Shown: positions 32,915 to 41,969 of the stretch, one piece after another
Numbering within the stretch: the stretch's first letter is position 1
Layout of the letters: every line of letters begins with the position of its first letter
NCBI RefSeq assembly: GCF_000143985.1
Contig: NC_014364.1
Location: forward strand, 3,906,001 to 3,970,000
Length of the DNA: 64,000 nt
Reading direction: 5' to 3'
DNA from: Sediminispirochaeta smaragdinae DSM 11293
GTDB taxonomy: Bacteria > Spirochaetota > Spirochaetia > DSM-16054 > Sediminispirochaetaceae
The notes under the pieces: model-generated
What the model saw: the letters and a program-made list of their open reading frames with translations, nothing else
Databases searched by the model: none
What the model was told of the DNA's origin: nothing
Program-made: the position numbers and the translations under genes

Positions 32915-34258
32915 ATGCAAAAGAGTTCCTTTCATCATGCCCTCAAGATTGTTGAGGCAAAATGCATTGGTTGTACTCACTGTATGCTCACCTGCCCCAC
33001 CGAAGCCATCAGGGTATTTGGAGGTAAGGCCCACGTTGATCCGAACCGCTGCGTCGACTGCGGTAATTGCATGTCGGTCTGCCCCGTGGATGCTATTGTG
33101 ATCGAACAGGATGACTTCGACCAGATTTATACCTATTCACACCGTATTGCAGTGGTACCTTCGGTAATGATAGGGCAATTCTCAGAAGAAATCCCTGAGC
33201 AACAGATCTTCAGTATCCTCATCGACATGGGCTTTACCGATGTGTATGAGGCGGAAACGGGTATCGATCTGCTTCACAAGATTTCTGGCCGCTTTTCTAC
33301 CTATGCCGGACAAAAACCAGTTATCAGCAGTTTCTGTCCAGCCATCATTCGTCTAATTCAGGTTCGATTCCCGTCCTTGGTTGGGCAGATAAATCTTCTC
33401 AAGCCTCCACTCGATATCACCGCCGCGTACATCAGAAAAAAACTGACAGAAGAAGGGGCAAATCCTCACGAGATAGGCATTTTCTACGTCACTCCTTGTG
33501 CTGCCAAGATTGCGGCAATAAAAAGGCCGATTGGAGAACCCCGAAGCGCCTTCGACGGTGTCATCAACATGGATTTCCTCTATAACCTTATCCACAGAAA
33601 TCTTGTAAAACAAAAAAATCGTAAGGATTGCACCCTACCACCTCCGAGGAGGCTCTCCTCCGCAGCAGTACTCTGGAGCCTAACCACCGGAGAGGCTCAG
33701 CAAATCCCGGGCAGAACCCTGGCAGTCGACGGTATTCATAATGTCATGGCGTTTCTGGAAAAATTGGAAAACGAAGAGATCTCCGGGATAGATTTTCTTG
33801 AACTAAGGGCCTGCGATGAAGGCTGCGCCGGAGGTATCCTCGGTTCGGGAAACCGGTTTCTCACCGCGGAGCGACTCCGCCATCGTGCCGAACAACTATC
33901 TCCGGTATCGGACTATTGTGGGGAAGATATCTCCGAAGAGACCGCCGAATTCTTACGCGATACCATCAAACTGGAGACCGTCGAACCCCGCTCCATCATG
34001 AAACTTGACGATGATGTGGCTAAGGCCATGGAAATCATGGATACCGCCACCCACATTTTAGAAGCACTACCCATGGTCGACTGTGGTCTCTGCGGTTCAC
34101 CTAGCTGCGAAGCCTTTGCCCGGGACGTGGCACAGGGAAAGGCAAGTCCTCAGCGTTGCATCTTTCTTCAGAGACGTCAGGAAAACCTTGATCCTACCAT
34201 GGTCAAAAAAAACTTTTCAACCGTGAAAAAGGTCTGGGGACGGGAGAAGGTGGAGTAG
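32915..34258 (+). CDS. Sensory [FeFe]-hydrogenase-like iron-sulfur protein (HydS type)
   Basis: A 447-residue protein. Residues 17-27 and 46-56 bind two [4Fe-4S] clusters (CIGCTHCMLTC, CVDCGNCMSVC). The hydrogenase large-subunit core keeps the four H-cluster ligands: C141 in SSFCPA, C195 in TPCAAK, C300 and C304 in CDEGCAGG. Phe140 replaces the proton-relay Cys of catalytic enzymes (TSCCP), which fits a sensor rather than a fast enzyme. A C-terminal cluster domain follows (DCGLCGSPSCEAF). It probably senses hydrogen or redox state and signals through the adjacent RsbW-like kinase. No catalytic hydABC genes are in the window. Confidence 0.87.
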   Translation: MQKSSFHHALKIVEAKCIGCTHCMLTCPTEAIRVFGGKAHVDPNRCVDCGNCMSVCPVDAIVIEQDDFDQIYTYSHRIAVVPSVMIGQFSEEIPEQQIFSILIDMGFTDVYEAETGIDLLHKISGRFSTYAGQKPVISSFCPAIIRLIQVRFPSLVGQINLLKPPLDITAAYIRKKLTEEGANPHEIGIFYVTPCAAKIAAIKRPIGEPRSAFDGVINMDFLYNLIHRNLVKQKNRKDCTLPPPRRLSSAAVLWSLTTGEAQQIPGRTLAVDGIHNVMAFLEKLENEEISGIDFLELRACDEGCAGGILGSGNRFLTAERLRHRAEQLSPVSDYCGEDISEETAEFLRDTIKLETVEPRSIMKLDDDVAKAMEIMDTATHILEALPMVDCGLCGSPSCEAFARDVAQGKASPQRCIFLQRRQENLDPTMVKKNFSTVKKVWGREKVE

Positions 34259-34274
34259 GCTTCTCTTTGTATAG

Positions 34275-34418
34275 TGTTCGGAATCCTGGTGGTTGCATGT
34301 TGTCTTTCCCGGAAAAATCCTTAGGTTTTCAGGATTGCTTGATCTTATGTATCTATATTCTTGTAATTGGCAGCAAGGAAAAAATTTAGATATTCCTGAC
34401 CACCACGATTCCGAACAC
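34275..34418. mobile_element. MITE-like element B (144 bp)
   Basis: Terminal inverted repeats TGTTCGGAATC-C/G-TGGTGG (34275-34292 and 34401-34418) differ at one position between the two ends. Size and ends match element A at 13512-13654, and the ends match the transposase-bearing element at 29564-32079. No open frame is inside. It lies between the hydrogenase gene and gpmA. Confidence 0.8.
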
Positions 34419-34501
34419 TACTTTCTCTTTTGCTATTGGACTTTCTTCTCCTGCATGCCTATGTTTGTATAAAATAGCATAAACCCAGAGAGGAGGTATC
34501 T

Positions 34502-35251
34502 ATGGGACCCCTTCAATTAGTCCTTATCCGTCATGGTGAAAGCCAATGGAATAAAGAAAATAGGTTCACCGGTTGGACCGATGTACCCTTATCGGAAAAG
34601 GGAAAAAAGGAGGCACAAGCGGGTGGCAGGTTATTGCGTGAAGAAGGTTTTGTCTTCGATAAGGCCTACACCTCCGTTCTGAAGCGTGCCATCAAGACCC
34701 TCTGGATCGTCCTCGAAGAGATGGATCTCATGTGGATCCCCGTTGTTCGGGCATGGGAACTGAATGAGCGACACTACGGAGGATTACAGGGGCTGAACAA
34801 ATCGGAAACGGCAAAAAAGTACGGAGAAGAACAGGTTCTGATCTGGCGACGCAGCTATGACACCCCGCCTCCCGAATTGACAAAAGAGAGCGCATACTAT
34901 CCGGGAAAGGATCTAAAATATCGGGAACTCTCGGAAGAACAGATACCCTTAACCGAAAGCCTCAAAATCACCATAGAGCGGGTCGTACCCTACTGGGAAA
35001 AGGTGATAGTCCCCGAACTGAAGGCGGGAAAGCGTCTCTTGATAGCGGCCCACGGCAATAGTCTGCGAGCATTGGTCAAATACCTTGACGGCATCTCGAA
35101 CGAAGAGATCACAAAACTCAACATTCCGACCGGAGTTCCGTTGGTCTACGAGCTGGATAAGGATATAACACCAATCCGCCACTACTATTTGGGAGACCAA
35201 GAGGCCATTCAGGCCAAAATGGCCGCAGTGGCAAATCAGGGCAAAAAGTAA
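34502..35251 (+). CDS. gpmA: 2,3-bisphosphoglycerate-dependent phosphoglycerate mutase
   Basis: This 249-residue enzyme interconverts 3- and 2-phosphoglycerate in glycolysis. The active-site histidine lies in [38 protein letters not shown] and [16 protein letters not shown] (second His) complete the site. Length and motifs are canonical for GpmA. The ATG follows AGAGGAGGTATCT. It stands alone after MITE-like element B, and its stop is only 14 bases from the convergent MATE gene. Confidence 0.96.
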   Translation: MGPLQLVLIRHGESQWNKENRFTGWTDVPLSEKGKKEAQAGGRLLREEGFVFDKAYTSVLKRAIKTLWIVLEEMDLMWIPVVRAWELNERHYGGLQGLNKSETAKKYGEEQVLIWRRSYDTPPPELTKESAYYPGKDLKYRELSEEQIPLTESLKITIERVVPYWEKVIVPELKAGKRLLIAAHGNSLRALVKYLDGISNEEITKLNIPTGVPLVYELDKDITPIRHYYLGDQEAIQAKMAAVANQGKK

Positions 35252-35265
35252 CTGCTTAACGCCGT

Positions 35266-36621
35266 TTATCCTTCTTCTTCTTGGGCTTCCAGGCAACGTT
35301 GTCGTCGAAGTTCCAGTCCAAATAGGATGGTGCCGATAACAACAACGAACATGTCGGAAACCGGAGTTGCAAGCCAAACCCCGGCAAGGCCGAGAAGTCT
35401 GGGAAGAAGAAGGATAACGGGAATAAAAAAGAGACTCATTCTGCTCACAACCAGGAAAGCAGCGGGAATGCTTCGACCTATGGCCTGAAAAAAGGTGATC
35501 ACCAAAAGCATATAGCCGTAAATGGGGAAATCACATAAATAGAGGCGAATAACAGAAACTCCGGCTTCAAGAACATCGGAATCGATGATGAACCAGCCCA
35601 GGGGAACCCGCGGAAACAGCTGAATAAGCAGCCATATCACAAGGGTGATAATCGTAGAATAGAAGGAAAAGAGAGTGAAGGCCCTGGCAAGTCTTTTGTA
35701 CTTGCCAGCTCCGTAATTCATACCGGCCAATGGTTGGAATCCCTGGCAGATTCCCCAAATCGGCACAAAGATGAAGTTGAGAATTTTAATAACCGCCCCA
35801 ATGATGATCAGTTCTTGTTCCGTTCCGTAAGAGGCAACACTTTTTAAAACGAAAATGATTTGGATAACCGTCATGATTGGCAGGGCCATACCGGAAAAAC
35901 CGACTCGAAGCATCTCAAATAGATGTCCGGTGAAAGCGATATGGCTTTTTCTTAAGGTAATGGCCCCGTTTGCTTTGCCAAAATAGAAAAAACTGACGCA
36001 ACACATCACCCCCTGGCTTATTACGGTAGCGCTCGCAGCGCCTGCGATCCCCCAGTCGAAGACGCCAAGAAAAAACGCATCGAGAATGATATTAAGGATG
36101 GTACCCGAAAGCATGATTCGCATGGCCTGCTTCATCCGCCCCTCGGCCCGAATGAGAATATTGGCACTGGAAGCAAAATTGAAAAAAAAGGAACCGAGTA
36201 CCAGGATTCTGAGGTATATCACCCCGAGACGGTGTATCTCTCCGCTTGCACCGAGAAAGGCAACAATCGATTCGGCCGCCAGGAGACCGAAAAGGATCAT
36301 CGCGCCTGAAAGAATCAGGTTGGCAAGCAGCAGATTGCCGAAAAGGGCATCGATAGTCTTTTGGTCCTTTCGACCGATTGCCCTGCTGAGCATGGAAGCA
36401 GCCCCTACACCGATGAGACTGAATATTCCATTGTTGATCAGAGAAAAAGGATAGACAACGCCGACTGCTCCTAAGGCAGCGGGTCCGACCCACTGCCCGA
36501 CAAAAATGCCGTCGACGAATTGATACAAACCGAGAGAGAGTAAACTCACAATGGCGGGAAAGGAGAGACGGACAAAGAGTCTGCTTATCCCGCCGTTGAG
36601 AATACGGTCGCTGTTGTTCAT
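35266..36621 (-). CDS. MATE family efflux transporter
   Basis: This 451-residue protein has about 12 membrane segments in the two-bundle MATE pattern: LFVRLSFPAIVSLLSLGLYQFVDGIFVGQWVG at the start and GICQGFQPLAGMNYGAGKYKR at the beginning of the second half. It would export drugs or metabolites with sodium or protons. It overlaps the M16 peptidase gene by four bases, so it is the last gene of the tex-peptidase-MATE operon. The substrate is unknown. Confidence 0.92.
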   Translation of the reverse strand: MNNSDRILNGGISRLFVRLSFPAIVSLLSLGLYQFVDGIFVGQWVGPAALGAVGVVYPFSLINNGIFSLIGVGAASMLSRAIGRKDQKTIDALFGNLLLANLILSGAMILFGLLAAESIVAFLGASGEIHRLGVIYLRILVLGSFFFNFASSANILIRAEGRMKQAMRIMLSGTILNIILDAFFLGVFDWGIAGAASATVISQGVMCCVSFFYFGKANGAITLRKSHIAFTGHLFEMLRVGFSGMALPIMTVIQIIFVLKSVASYGTEQELIIIGAVIKILNFIFVPIWGICQGFQPLAGMNYGAGKYKRLARAFTLFSFYSTIITLVIWLLIQLFPRVPLGWFIIDSDVLEAGVSVIRLYLCDFPIYGYMLLVITFFQAIGRSIPAAFLVVSRMSLFFIPVILLLPRLLGLAGVWLATPVSDMFVVVIGTILFGLELRRQRCLEAQEEEG

Positions 36622-39587
36622 CCAGGAAGCCTTGTGCGCCGTGTTCCAAGACCGGCAAACCGATCCGCGGCCTTGCTTACCGCGGCATCACCGCCGAGTA
36701 CAACCAAATGCGAAGAATCAAGGGCTGAGAGAAGAGATGCTGCCGCAAGAGAAACAGCCTCAACGGTAGAGGCGCGCATGGTATCGCGTTTGCTCTGCCT
36801 TAGTGTGTCATTCAAACCGTAGAGAATACGTCGGAACCCAATCATGCTTTTTTCGCCTGGAGATTGGGGGCGGGTCTCTTTACCGACGAGGGTGATGATC
36901 GCCTTTTCAAGCTCGGCCTGGTCCACCCCTTCTTCGGCAACGATGCGGAGCCCCTCGCGAAAGGCATCAACGGTTGAAAGGATATGGGGATCTCGATAAC
37001 TGGAGAGACCGAAGATGCCCTCAATACCGTTGGCAAAGGCTCCGGCACCGTATGCTCCACCTCTCATTCTGATCTTCTCCCAGAGAAAGGTCGTTTTCAG
37101 CAGCTGGGCAAGAATGAGCTGATGGCTATGGGCTGCCGAATCGATTGTCGCCGCAGGAAATACCAAGGCCACAAAGTTGACGGAGGCGGGAACAATCAGC
37201 GCCTCTTCACTGCACGACGAGGCTTCTCCCATGAGGTCTGTCACGGAGAAATGGGAGGAAGAGAAAGCAGCACCTTCCCCCTGAGGAAAGGATGCCAGGG
37301 CCTCTCCGACCAGTGTCTCCGCCTTGGGCAGGAAGGCCTCATCAGCGGTTATGTTGCACAGAAGGCGACTTTTTACCAACAATGTGCTGCGGAGGTGCTC
37401 CATGCGTGTTACGGCTTCGGGAAATCCCGCCTCTCCTTTTTTTACGAGCCCGTCGAGAAAGAGAAGCTGCTCAACACCGCGCCACAACTCGTTTGTTGCA
37501 AGCGAAGGAGAAAAGCCTGCGGCGGCCCGCATGGTGGCTACGCTGTTCCCGGAGGGAACGATATCGGAGACGACATCGTTGCGCATTTCCAGCAAAACAT
37601 CTTTTAGCCGCCGGGTATCGGTAAGGACTCCCTGCAAAAGAATGGAAACAGCAAGATTCAGAGCAAGACGGCCATTCTCTTCCAGCGCCTTGAGACGAAA
37701 CACCAGGTAGTTGCGATAGACTCCGGCCTCACCGATCACAGGACTCGACTCAAGAAAGGAATAGAATCCGCCGGTATCCTTGAAAAGGCGGTGAGCAACT
37801 TGATCGTAGCTCATATCGGGAAGAGCTGTATGAAGGAGCAGTCGGGTCAGCAAGGGCAGATAAAGCAACTCCTCACGGCCGAGTCCGGCGAGATCAAAGA
37901 CAAAATCGGTATAGAGAATCCCATTGGTGAAAAAGTTGTGGGAAAAACATCGGACTCCTTCGAGAAGGCCGTCAGAGGTCTCGATCCGATCCACCTCGGT
38001 AGGTACATCCTGCATGGAAAGGGTGGGAATGGTAGCCAAGGCTTCAGGAGAATCGGGTTTATCCTGAAAAGCGCGAAGACGACGATTCTTCTCTTCGATG
38101 GCGGCAAGACCATCTTGATTTTCACCTTCCACCAAGGTATGAGCAAGCTTGTCGAGTTCTTGTTCAATCTTTGTCTCGTGCTCGGCATCGGGAGTCACAA
38201 TGACGGTTGCACGATGATCATTACTCAGAAATCGATCACGGAGTAGATCTTCAAAGAAATGAGGATCCGCAGCAACCCGCTCCTTCAAGCGCTCCATAGG
38301 CGCAGCAAAGGCAAGGGAGGTTCCCGGGTCTTCGCCGTGTAACCAGCCCCTGAAAAGTTTACCCATAAGACGCAGGCCGAAGGGATAGCCACCCTTTATT
38401 TCCCGCTGCCGAAACTCCACCCGTGTCATAGCCCCTTCGACAGCTTCCCGGGATAATCCTTGATCGACAAAGTTTCGGAAACACTTCGTTACAAGCTCTT
38501 CCAGCGCCTCGGTTTGCCGGGGATCGATACCCCGCAGGCCAACGGCGAATATCAACTCTTTAAGATCCGTTTCAAGGCCGCTAACAGGGGAGATATCCTC
38601 TCCAAGCCGGGAATCGACCATGGCCTTGTAAAGGGGGGAACCCACATGCCCGATCAGAATCTCCGAGAGAACCTCAAGAGCCAGTACTTCGTCGGGCTTC
38701 GATATCTCACCGACAATCCAACTCAGAACAACAGACCCCCTGTTTGTGTTTTCATCTCCGTCAGCCGGGCTGGTAAAGGAAAACCGTCGGGGACTGTTCC
38801 AGCGAGGCTGGGTCGGAATATCCGATGCCTTCTCTCCCATGGTAAACCGGGAAAGAAAACGTTCCTGAAGAAACTCGAGTTGCTGCTCCGTATCGATATC
38901 GCCATAGAGAAAAATCCGACAATTGGAGGGGTGATAGGCCCGGCGATGAAAATCGCGAAAGGCTTCGTAACTCAGCTTGGGAATCGATAAGGGATCTCCT
39001 CCTGAATCGTAGTGGTAGGGGGTATCGGGGAAAAGAGATCGGTAGGACCACTCCCCGACAATAGAGTCGTGATTCGAATAGGCCCCTTTCATCTCGTTGA
39101 AGACAATGCCGGTCACCCCGTAGCGCCCTTCTTCGTCGGCCTCAAGGCGATGACCCTCCTGACGGAAAACATCCTCCGACAGGGTGGGAAAAAAGACGGC
39201 ATCACCGTAGACAGCCATCAAATTGAAATAATCTTTGGCCACAGGAGAGGCCGCAGGATAGACCGTCTTATCGGGATAGGTCATGGCATTGAGAAAGGTG
39301 TTCATGCTTCCCCGCATAAGGGCAAGGAAGGGATCCTTCACAGGATAGCGTGCCGACCCGGAAAGCACAGAATGTTCTATGATATGAGGAACTCCGGTAT
39401 CGTCAGAAGGAGGCGTTTTAAAGGCAAAAGAAAAGAGATTCTCACTGTCGTCGCAGTTGAGATGGTAAAGATCGAGACCTGTGGCGTCATGGCGAAACCG
39501 GTAGCCGGTTCCCCGGTACTCGCTTTGATCATCCACACCAATAAGAGTAAAACCGTGTAATGTGTCGCCTATATGTAATGTTTTCAT
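36618..39587 (-). CDS. M16 family zinc peptidase (presequence-protease type)
   Basis: This 989-residue peptidase belongs to the M16C group. The inverted zinc motif is in DTGVPHIIEHSVLSGS (HxxEH) near residue 65, with the third ligand Glu expected about 75 residues later near GIVFNEMKGAY. The four-domain length of about 1000 residues is complete. Relatives degrade small peptides and unfolded fragments. No signal peptide is visible, so it is cytoplasmic. It follows tex by 19 bases with GGAGGAGCG before the ATG. Confidence 0.92.
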   Translation of the reverse strand: MKTLHIGDTLHGFTLIGVDDQSEYRGTGYRFRHDATGLDLYHLNCDDSENLFSFAFKTPPSDDTGVPHIIEHSVLSGSARYPVKDPFLALMRGSMNTFLNAMTYPDKTVYPAASPVAKDYFNLMAVYGDAVFFPTLSEDVFRQEGHRLEADEEGRYGVTGIVFNEMKGAYSNHDSIVGEWSYRSLFPDTPYHYDSGGDPLSIPKLSYEAFRDFHRRAYHPSNCRIFLYGDIDTEQQLEFLQERFLSRFTMGEKASDIPTQPRWNSPRRFSFTSPADGDENTNRGSVVLSWIVGEISKPDEVLALEVLSEILIGHVGSPLYKAMVDSRLGEDISPVSGLETDLKELIFAVGLRGIDPRQTEALEELVTKCFRNFVDQGLSREAVEGAMTRVEFRQREIKGGYPFGLRLMGKLFRGWLHGEDPGTSLAFAAPMERLKERVAADPHFFEDLLRDRFLSNDHRATVIVTPDAEHETKIEQELDKLAHTLVEGENQDGLAAIEEKNRRLRAFQDKPDSPEALATIPTLSMQDVPTEVDRIETSDGLLEGVRCFSHNFFTNGILYTDFVFDLAGLGREELLYLPLLTRLLLHTALPDMSYDQVAHRLFKDTGGFYSFLESSPVIGEAGVYRNYLVFRLKALEENGRLALNLAVSILLQGVLTDTRRLKDVLLEMRNDVVSDIVPSGNSVATMRAAAGFSPSLATNELWRGVEQLLFLDGLVKKGEAGFPEAVTRMEHLRSTLLVKSRLLCNITADEAFLPKAETLVGEALASFPQGEGAAFSSSHFSVTDLMGEASSCSEEALIVPASVNFVALVFPAATIDSAAHSHQLILAQLLKTTFLWEKIRMRGGAYGAGAFANGIEGIFGLSSYRDPHILSTVDAFREGLRIVAEEGVDQAELEKAIITLVGKETRPQSPGEKSMIGFRRILYGLNDTLRQSKRDTMRASTVEAVSLAAASLLSALDSSHLVVLGGDAAVSKAADRFAGLGTRRTRLPG

Positions 39588-39605
39588 CGCTCCTCCAGTA
39601 TAAGC

Positions 39606-41804
39606 CTATTCTCTTTTCATGGACAATCCGATCCTACGCCTCTCAAGATCGACGGAAATAACCTTGACCTGTACCTGCTGCTTGAGCCGGACTACTTCCG
39701 CAGGATCCTTTACAAAATGATCGGCAAGATGACTGATATGAACAAGACCATCCTGGTGAACGCCAATATCGACAAAGGCGCCGAAGGAGGTAATGTTGGT
39801 AACAATACCGGGAAGAATCATCCCCTCCCGAAGGTCCTCGGGGCTTCTAACGCCTTCATCAAAAGAGAAAATTTCAAAGGGGCTTCTCGGATCCCGGCCT
39901 GGCTTTTCAAGCTCGGCCATGATATCACGCAGAGTGGCCATCCCGGTATGTTCATTAATATAGGAATGAAGGTCGATGGTCGATCGTACCGTATTGTCGT
40001 CACCAATCAAATCGCCAACGGAGACTCCGACAGTGACGGCCATCTTTTCAACCAAGGTGTAACGCTCGGGATGAACGGCAGAGGCGTCCAAAGGATTATT
40101 CGCTCCCCGAATTCGAAGGAAGCCGGCGGCCTGTTCGTATGCCTTCGGGCCGAGGCCCGGGACCGAAAGTAGCTGGCTGCGACTTTGAAAGGGGCCGTTG
40201 TCATTGCGAAAAGCGATGAGAGAGGATGCAAGCTTTTCTCCGACCCCACTGACATAGGATAATAGCCGTACCGAAGCGCTGTTCAGCTCGACTCCGACGT
40301 TATTTACACAGCTCTCTACGGTTTGATCCAGGGCCTTTTTCAGTGCCTTCTGATCAACATCGTGCTGATACTGGCCGACCCCGATCGATTTGGGATCGAT
40401 TTTCACCAATTCGGCGAGGGGATCCTGCAAGCGCCGTCCGATGGAGACTGCGCCCCGGACCGTGACATCCTGGTCGGGAAACTCCTCCCTGGCAAGGGGC
40501 GAGGCACTATAAACCGATGCACCGCTCTCGTCCACACTCACCACGCTAACGGAAGCCGGAAGTCCGGCCTCCTTCAGAAAGTCGACGCTCTCACGGCCGC
40601 CGGTCCCGTTGCCCACAGCCACGGCCTCGATACCGTACTGCGCAATCAACTCGAGAATTCTGCGGGTAGCCTCCACCTTTTTATTCTGAGGTGGTAAGGG
40701 AAAGATGACATCATGCTCTAAAAGCGCTCCTCCTGAGGAGATCACCGCAAGCTTACATCCCGTTCGAAGGCCGGGATCAAGGGCCAAAACGGAGCGGGGC
40801 CCAAGGGGAGGCTGAAGCAAAAGCTCCCGCAGATTCTCTCCGAAACGGAGGATAGACTCCTCTTCGGCCCGGGCCACCAGGACCGATTTCAATTCGGTTT
40901 CAAGGGAAGGGGCCAAAAGCCTGGAGTAGGCATCCTCGGCAGCCGAAGCAACCTGCTTTGCAGCCTCTCCGTGCAACGGGGTATGAGGCCCTTCCGAGGC
41001 TTCAAGGGAAGATGGAACGCCCCCTACCCGCATGGAAAGATGCTTAACAGAAAGGAGGGCATCCTCCTCGGGAGGCAGGAGGTGCCAACGTAAAAAGCCC
41101 AAGGCTGCCCCACGGCGAACCGCAAGGACCCTGTGTCCGGCAACGCCTTTCACAGCTTCACTCCAGTCGAAATAGTCACGAAACCGTGCAGAGCCTTTCG
41201 GATCTTCCTCGCACCTCTTCTTCACGGAGATAGCAGAAAATATGGCCTTTCGAGCAAAAAGTTCACGAAGGCAAGCCCTCACCGCCGCGGACTCCGAGAT
41301 TTCCTCGGCAATGATATCCCGGGCACCTCCGAGGGCATCCTCGACACTCGTAGTCCCCTTATCCGGATCAATAAAATCGGCGGCAGCAGCATCCACATCA
41401 TCACAGCGTCCGGAAACAAGAAGCTCCGCAAGAGGCTCAAGACCAACTTCCCTGGCTGCCGAGGCTCGAGTCTTTCGTTTGGGGCGGAAAGGAAGGTAGA
41501 GATCCTCAAGCTCGGAAAGGGCCGTTGCCTGGCAAAGGGCCTTCTCCAAGTCGGTGTTTAAAAGATCACGCTCTTTCAAACTGTCAAGAATAGACTCCCG
41601 CCGCTTCCAGAGCGCCGCTGTCTTCTCCTTTGCCTCGAGTATCCCTCTGATCTCTTCCTCATCAAGTTCGCCCGTTGCCTCTTTGCGATACCGGGCGATA
41701 AAAGGAACCGTCGCTCCTGAAGCCGAAAGTTCAATAACGGCTCGAACCCCTCGCTCCAGTAGCCCCGTCTCGAGGGTCACGGCCTGTATCAACGCATCGT
41801 CCAT
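39606..41804 (-). CDS. tex: Tex-like RNA-binding transcription accessory protein
   Basis: A 732-residue Tex protein. Visible parts are the N-terminal helical domain (TVPFIARYRKEATGELDEEEI), the YqgF-like domain (VLALDPGLRTGCKLAVIS), the helix-hairpin-helix region (GVGEKLASSLIAFRNDNGPF, LLSVPGLGPKAYEQAAGFLRI) and a C-terminal S1 domain (GIVTNITSFGAFVDIGVHQDGLVHISHL). It binds RNA and affects transcription. The frame opens at 41837, but AAGGAGGAGGCAG precedes the ATG at 41804. It is the first gene of the operon with the peptidase and MATE genes. Confidence 0.95.
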   Translation of the reverse strand: MDDALIQAVTLETGLLERGVRAVIELSASGATVPFIARYRKEATGELDEEEIRGILEAKEKTAALWKRRESILDSLKERDLLNTDLEKALCQATALSELEDLYLPFRPKRKTRASAAREVGLEPLAELLVSGRCDDVDAAAADFIDPDKGTTSVEDALGGARDIIAEEISESAAVRACLRELFARKAIFSAISVKKRCEEDPKGSARFRDYFDWSEAVKGVAGHRVLAVRRGAALGFLRWHLLPPEEDALLSVKHLSMRVGGVPSSLEASEGPHTPLHGEAAKQVASAAEDAYSRLLAPSLETELKSVLVARAEEESILRFGENLRELLLQPPLGPRSVLALDPGLRTGCKLAVISSGGALLEHDVIFPLPPQNKKVEATRRILELIAQYGIEAVAVGNGTGGRESVDFLKEAGLPASVSVVSVDESGASVYSASPLAREEFPDQDVTVRGAVSIGRRLQDPLAELVKIDPKSIGVGQYQHDVDQKALKKALDQTVESCVNNVGVELNSASVRLLSYVSGVGEKLASSLIAFRNDNGPFQSRSQLLSVPGLGPKAYEQAAGFLRIRGANNPLDASAVHPERYTLVEKMAVTVGVSVGDLIGDDNTVRSTIDLHSYINEHTGMATLRDIMAELEKPGRDPRSPFEIFSFDEGVRSPEDLREGMILPGIVTNITSFGAFVDIGVHQDGLVHISHLADHFVKDPAEVVRLKQQVQVKVISVDLERRRIGLSMKRE

Positions 41805-41969
41805 CTGCCTCCTCCTTAAGACACAATCCAACGACAATAGGAGAGTAGCATAGCCTTTGGGGAGAAAACAGGGAAGAGCATCAATGACCAGTAATCATTT
41901 GATTATATCGAAAGCCAAGACCTTCCGCAGCCAATAGCAACGGAAGGTGAAATTTCTTATCGGCAGAAC

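Noticed and set aside
33358-33378. A tRNA T-arm-like sequence (GGTTCGATTCCCGTCC)
   Set aside because: It lies within the conserved hydrogenase domain of HydS and no acceptor or anticodon arms can be built around it.
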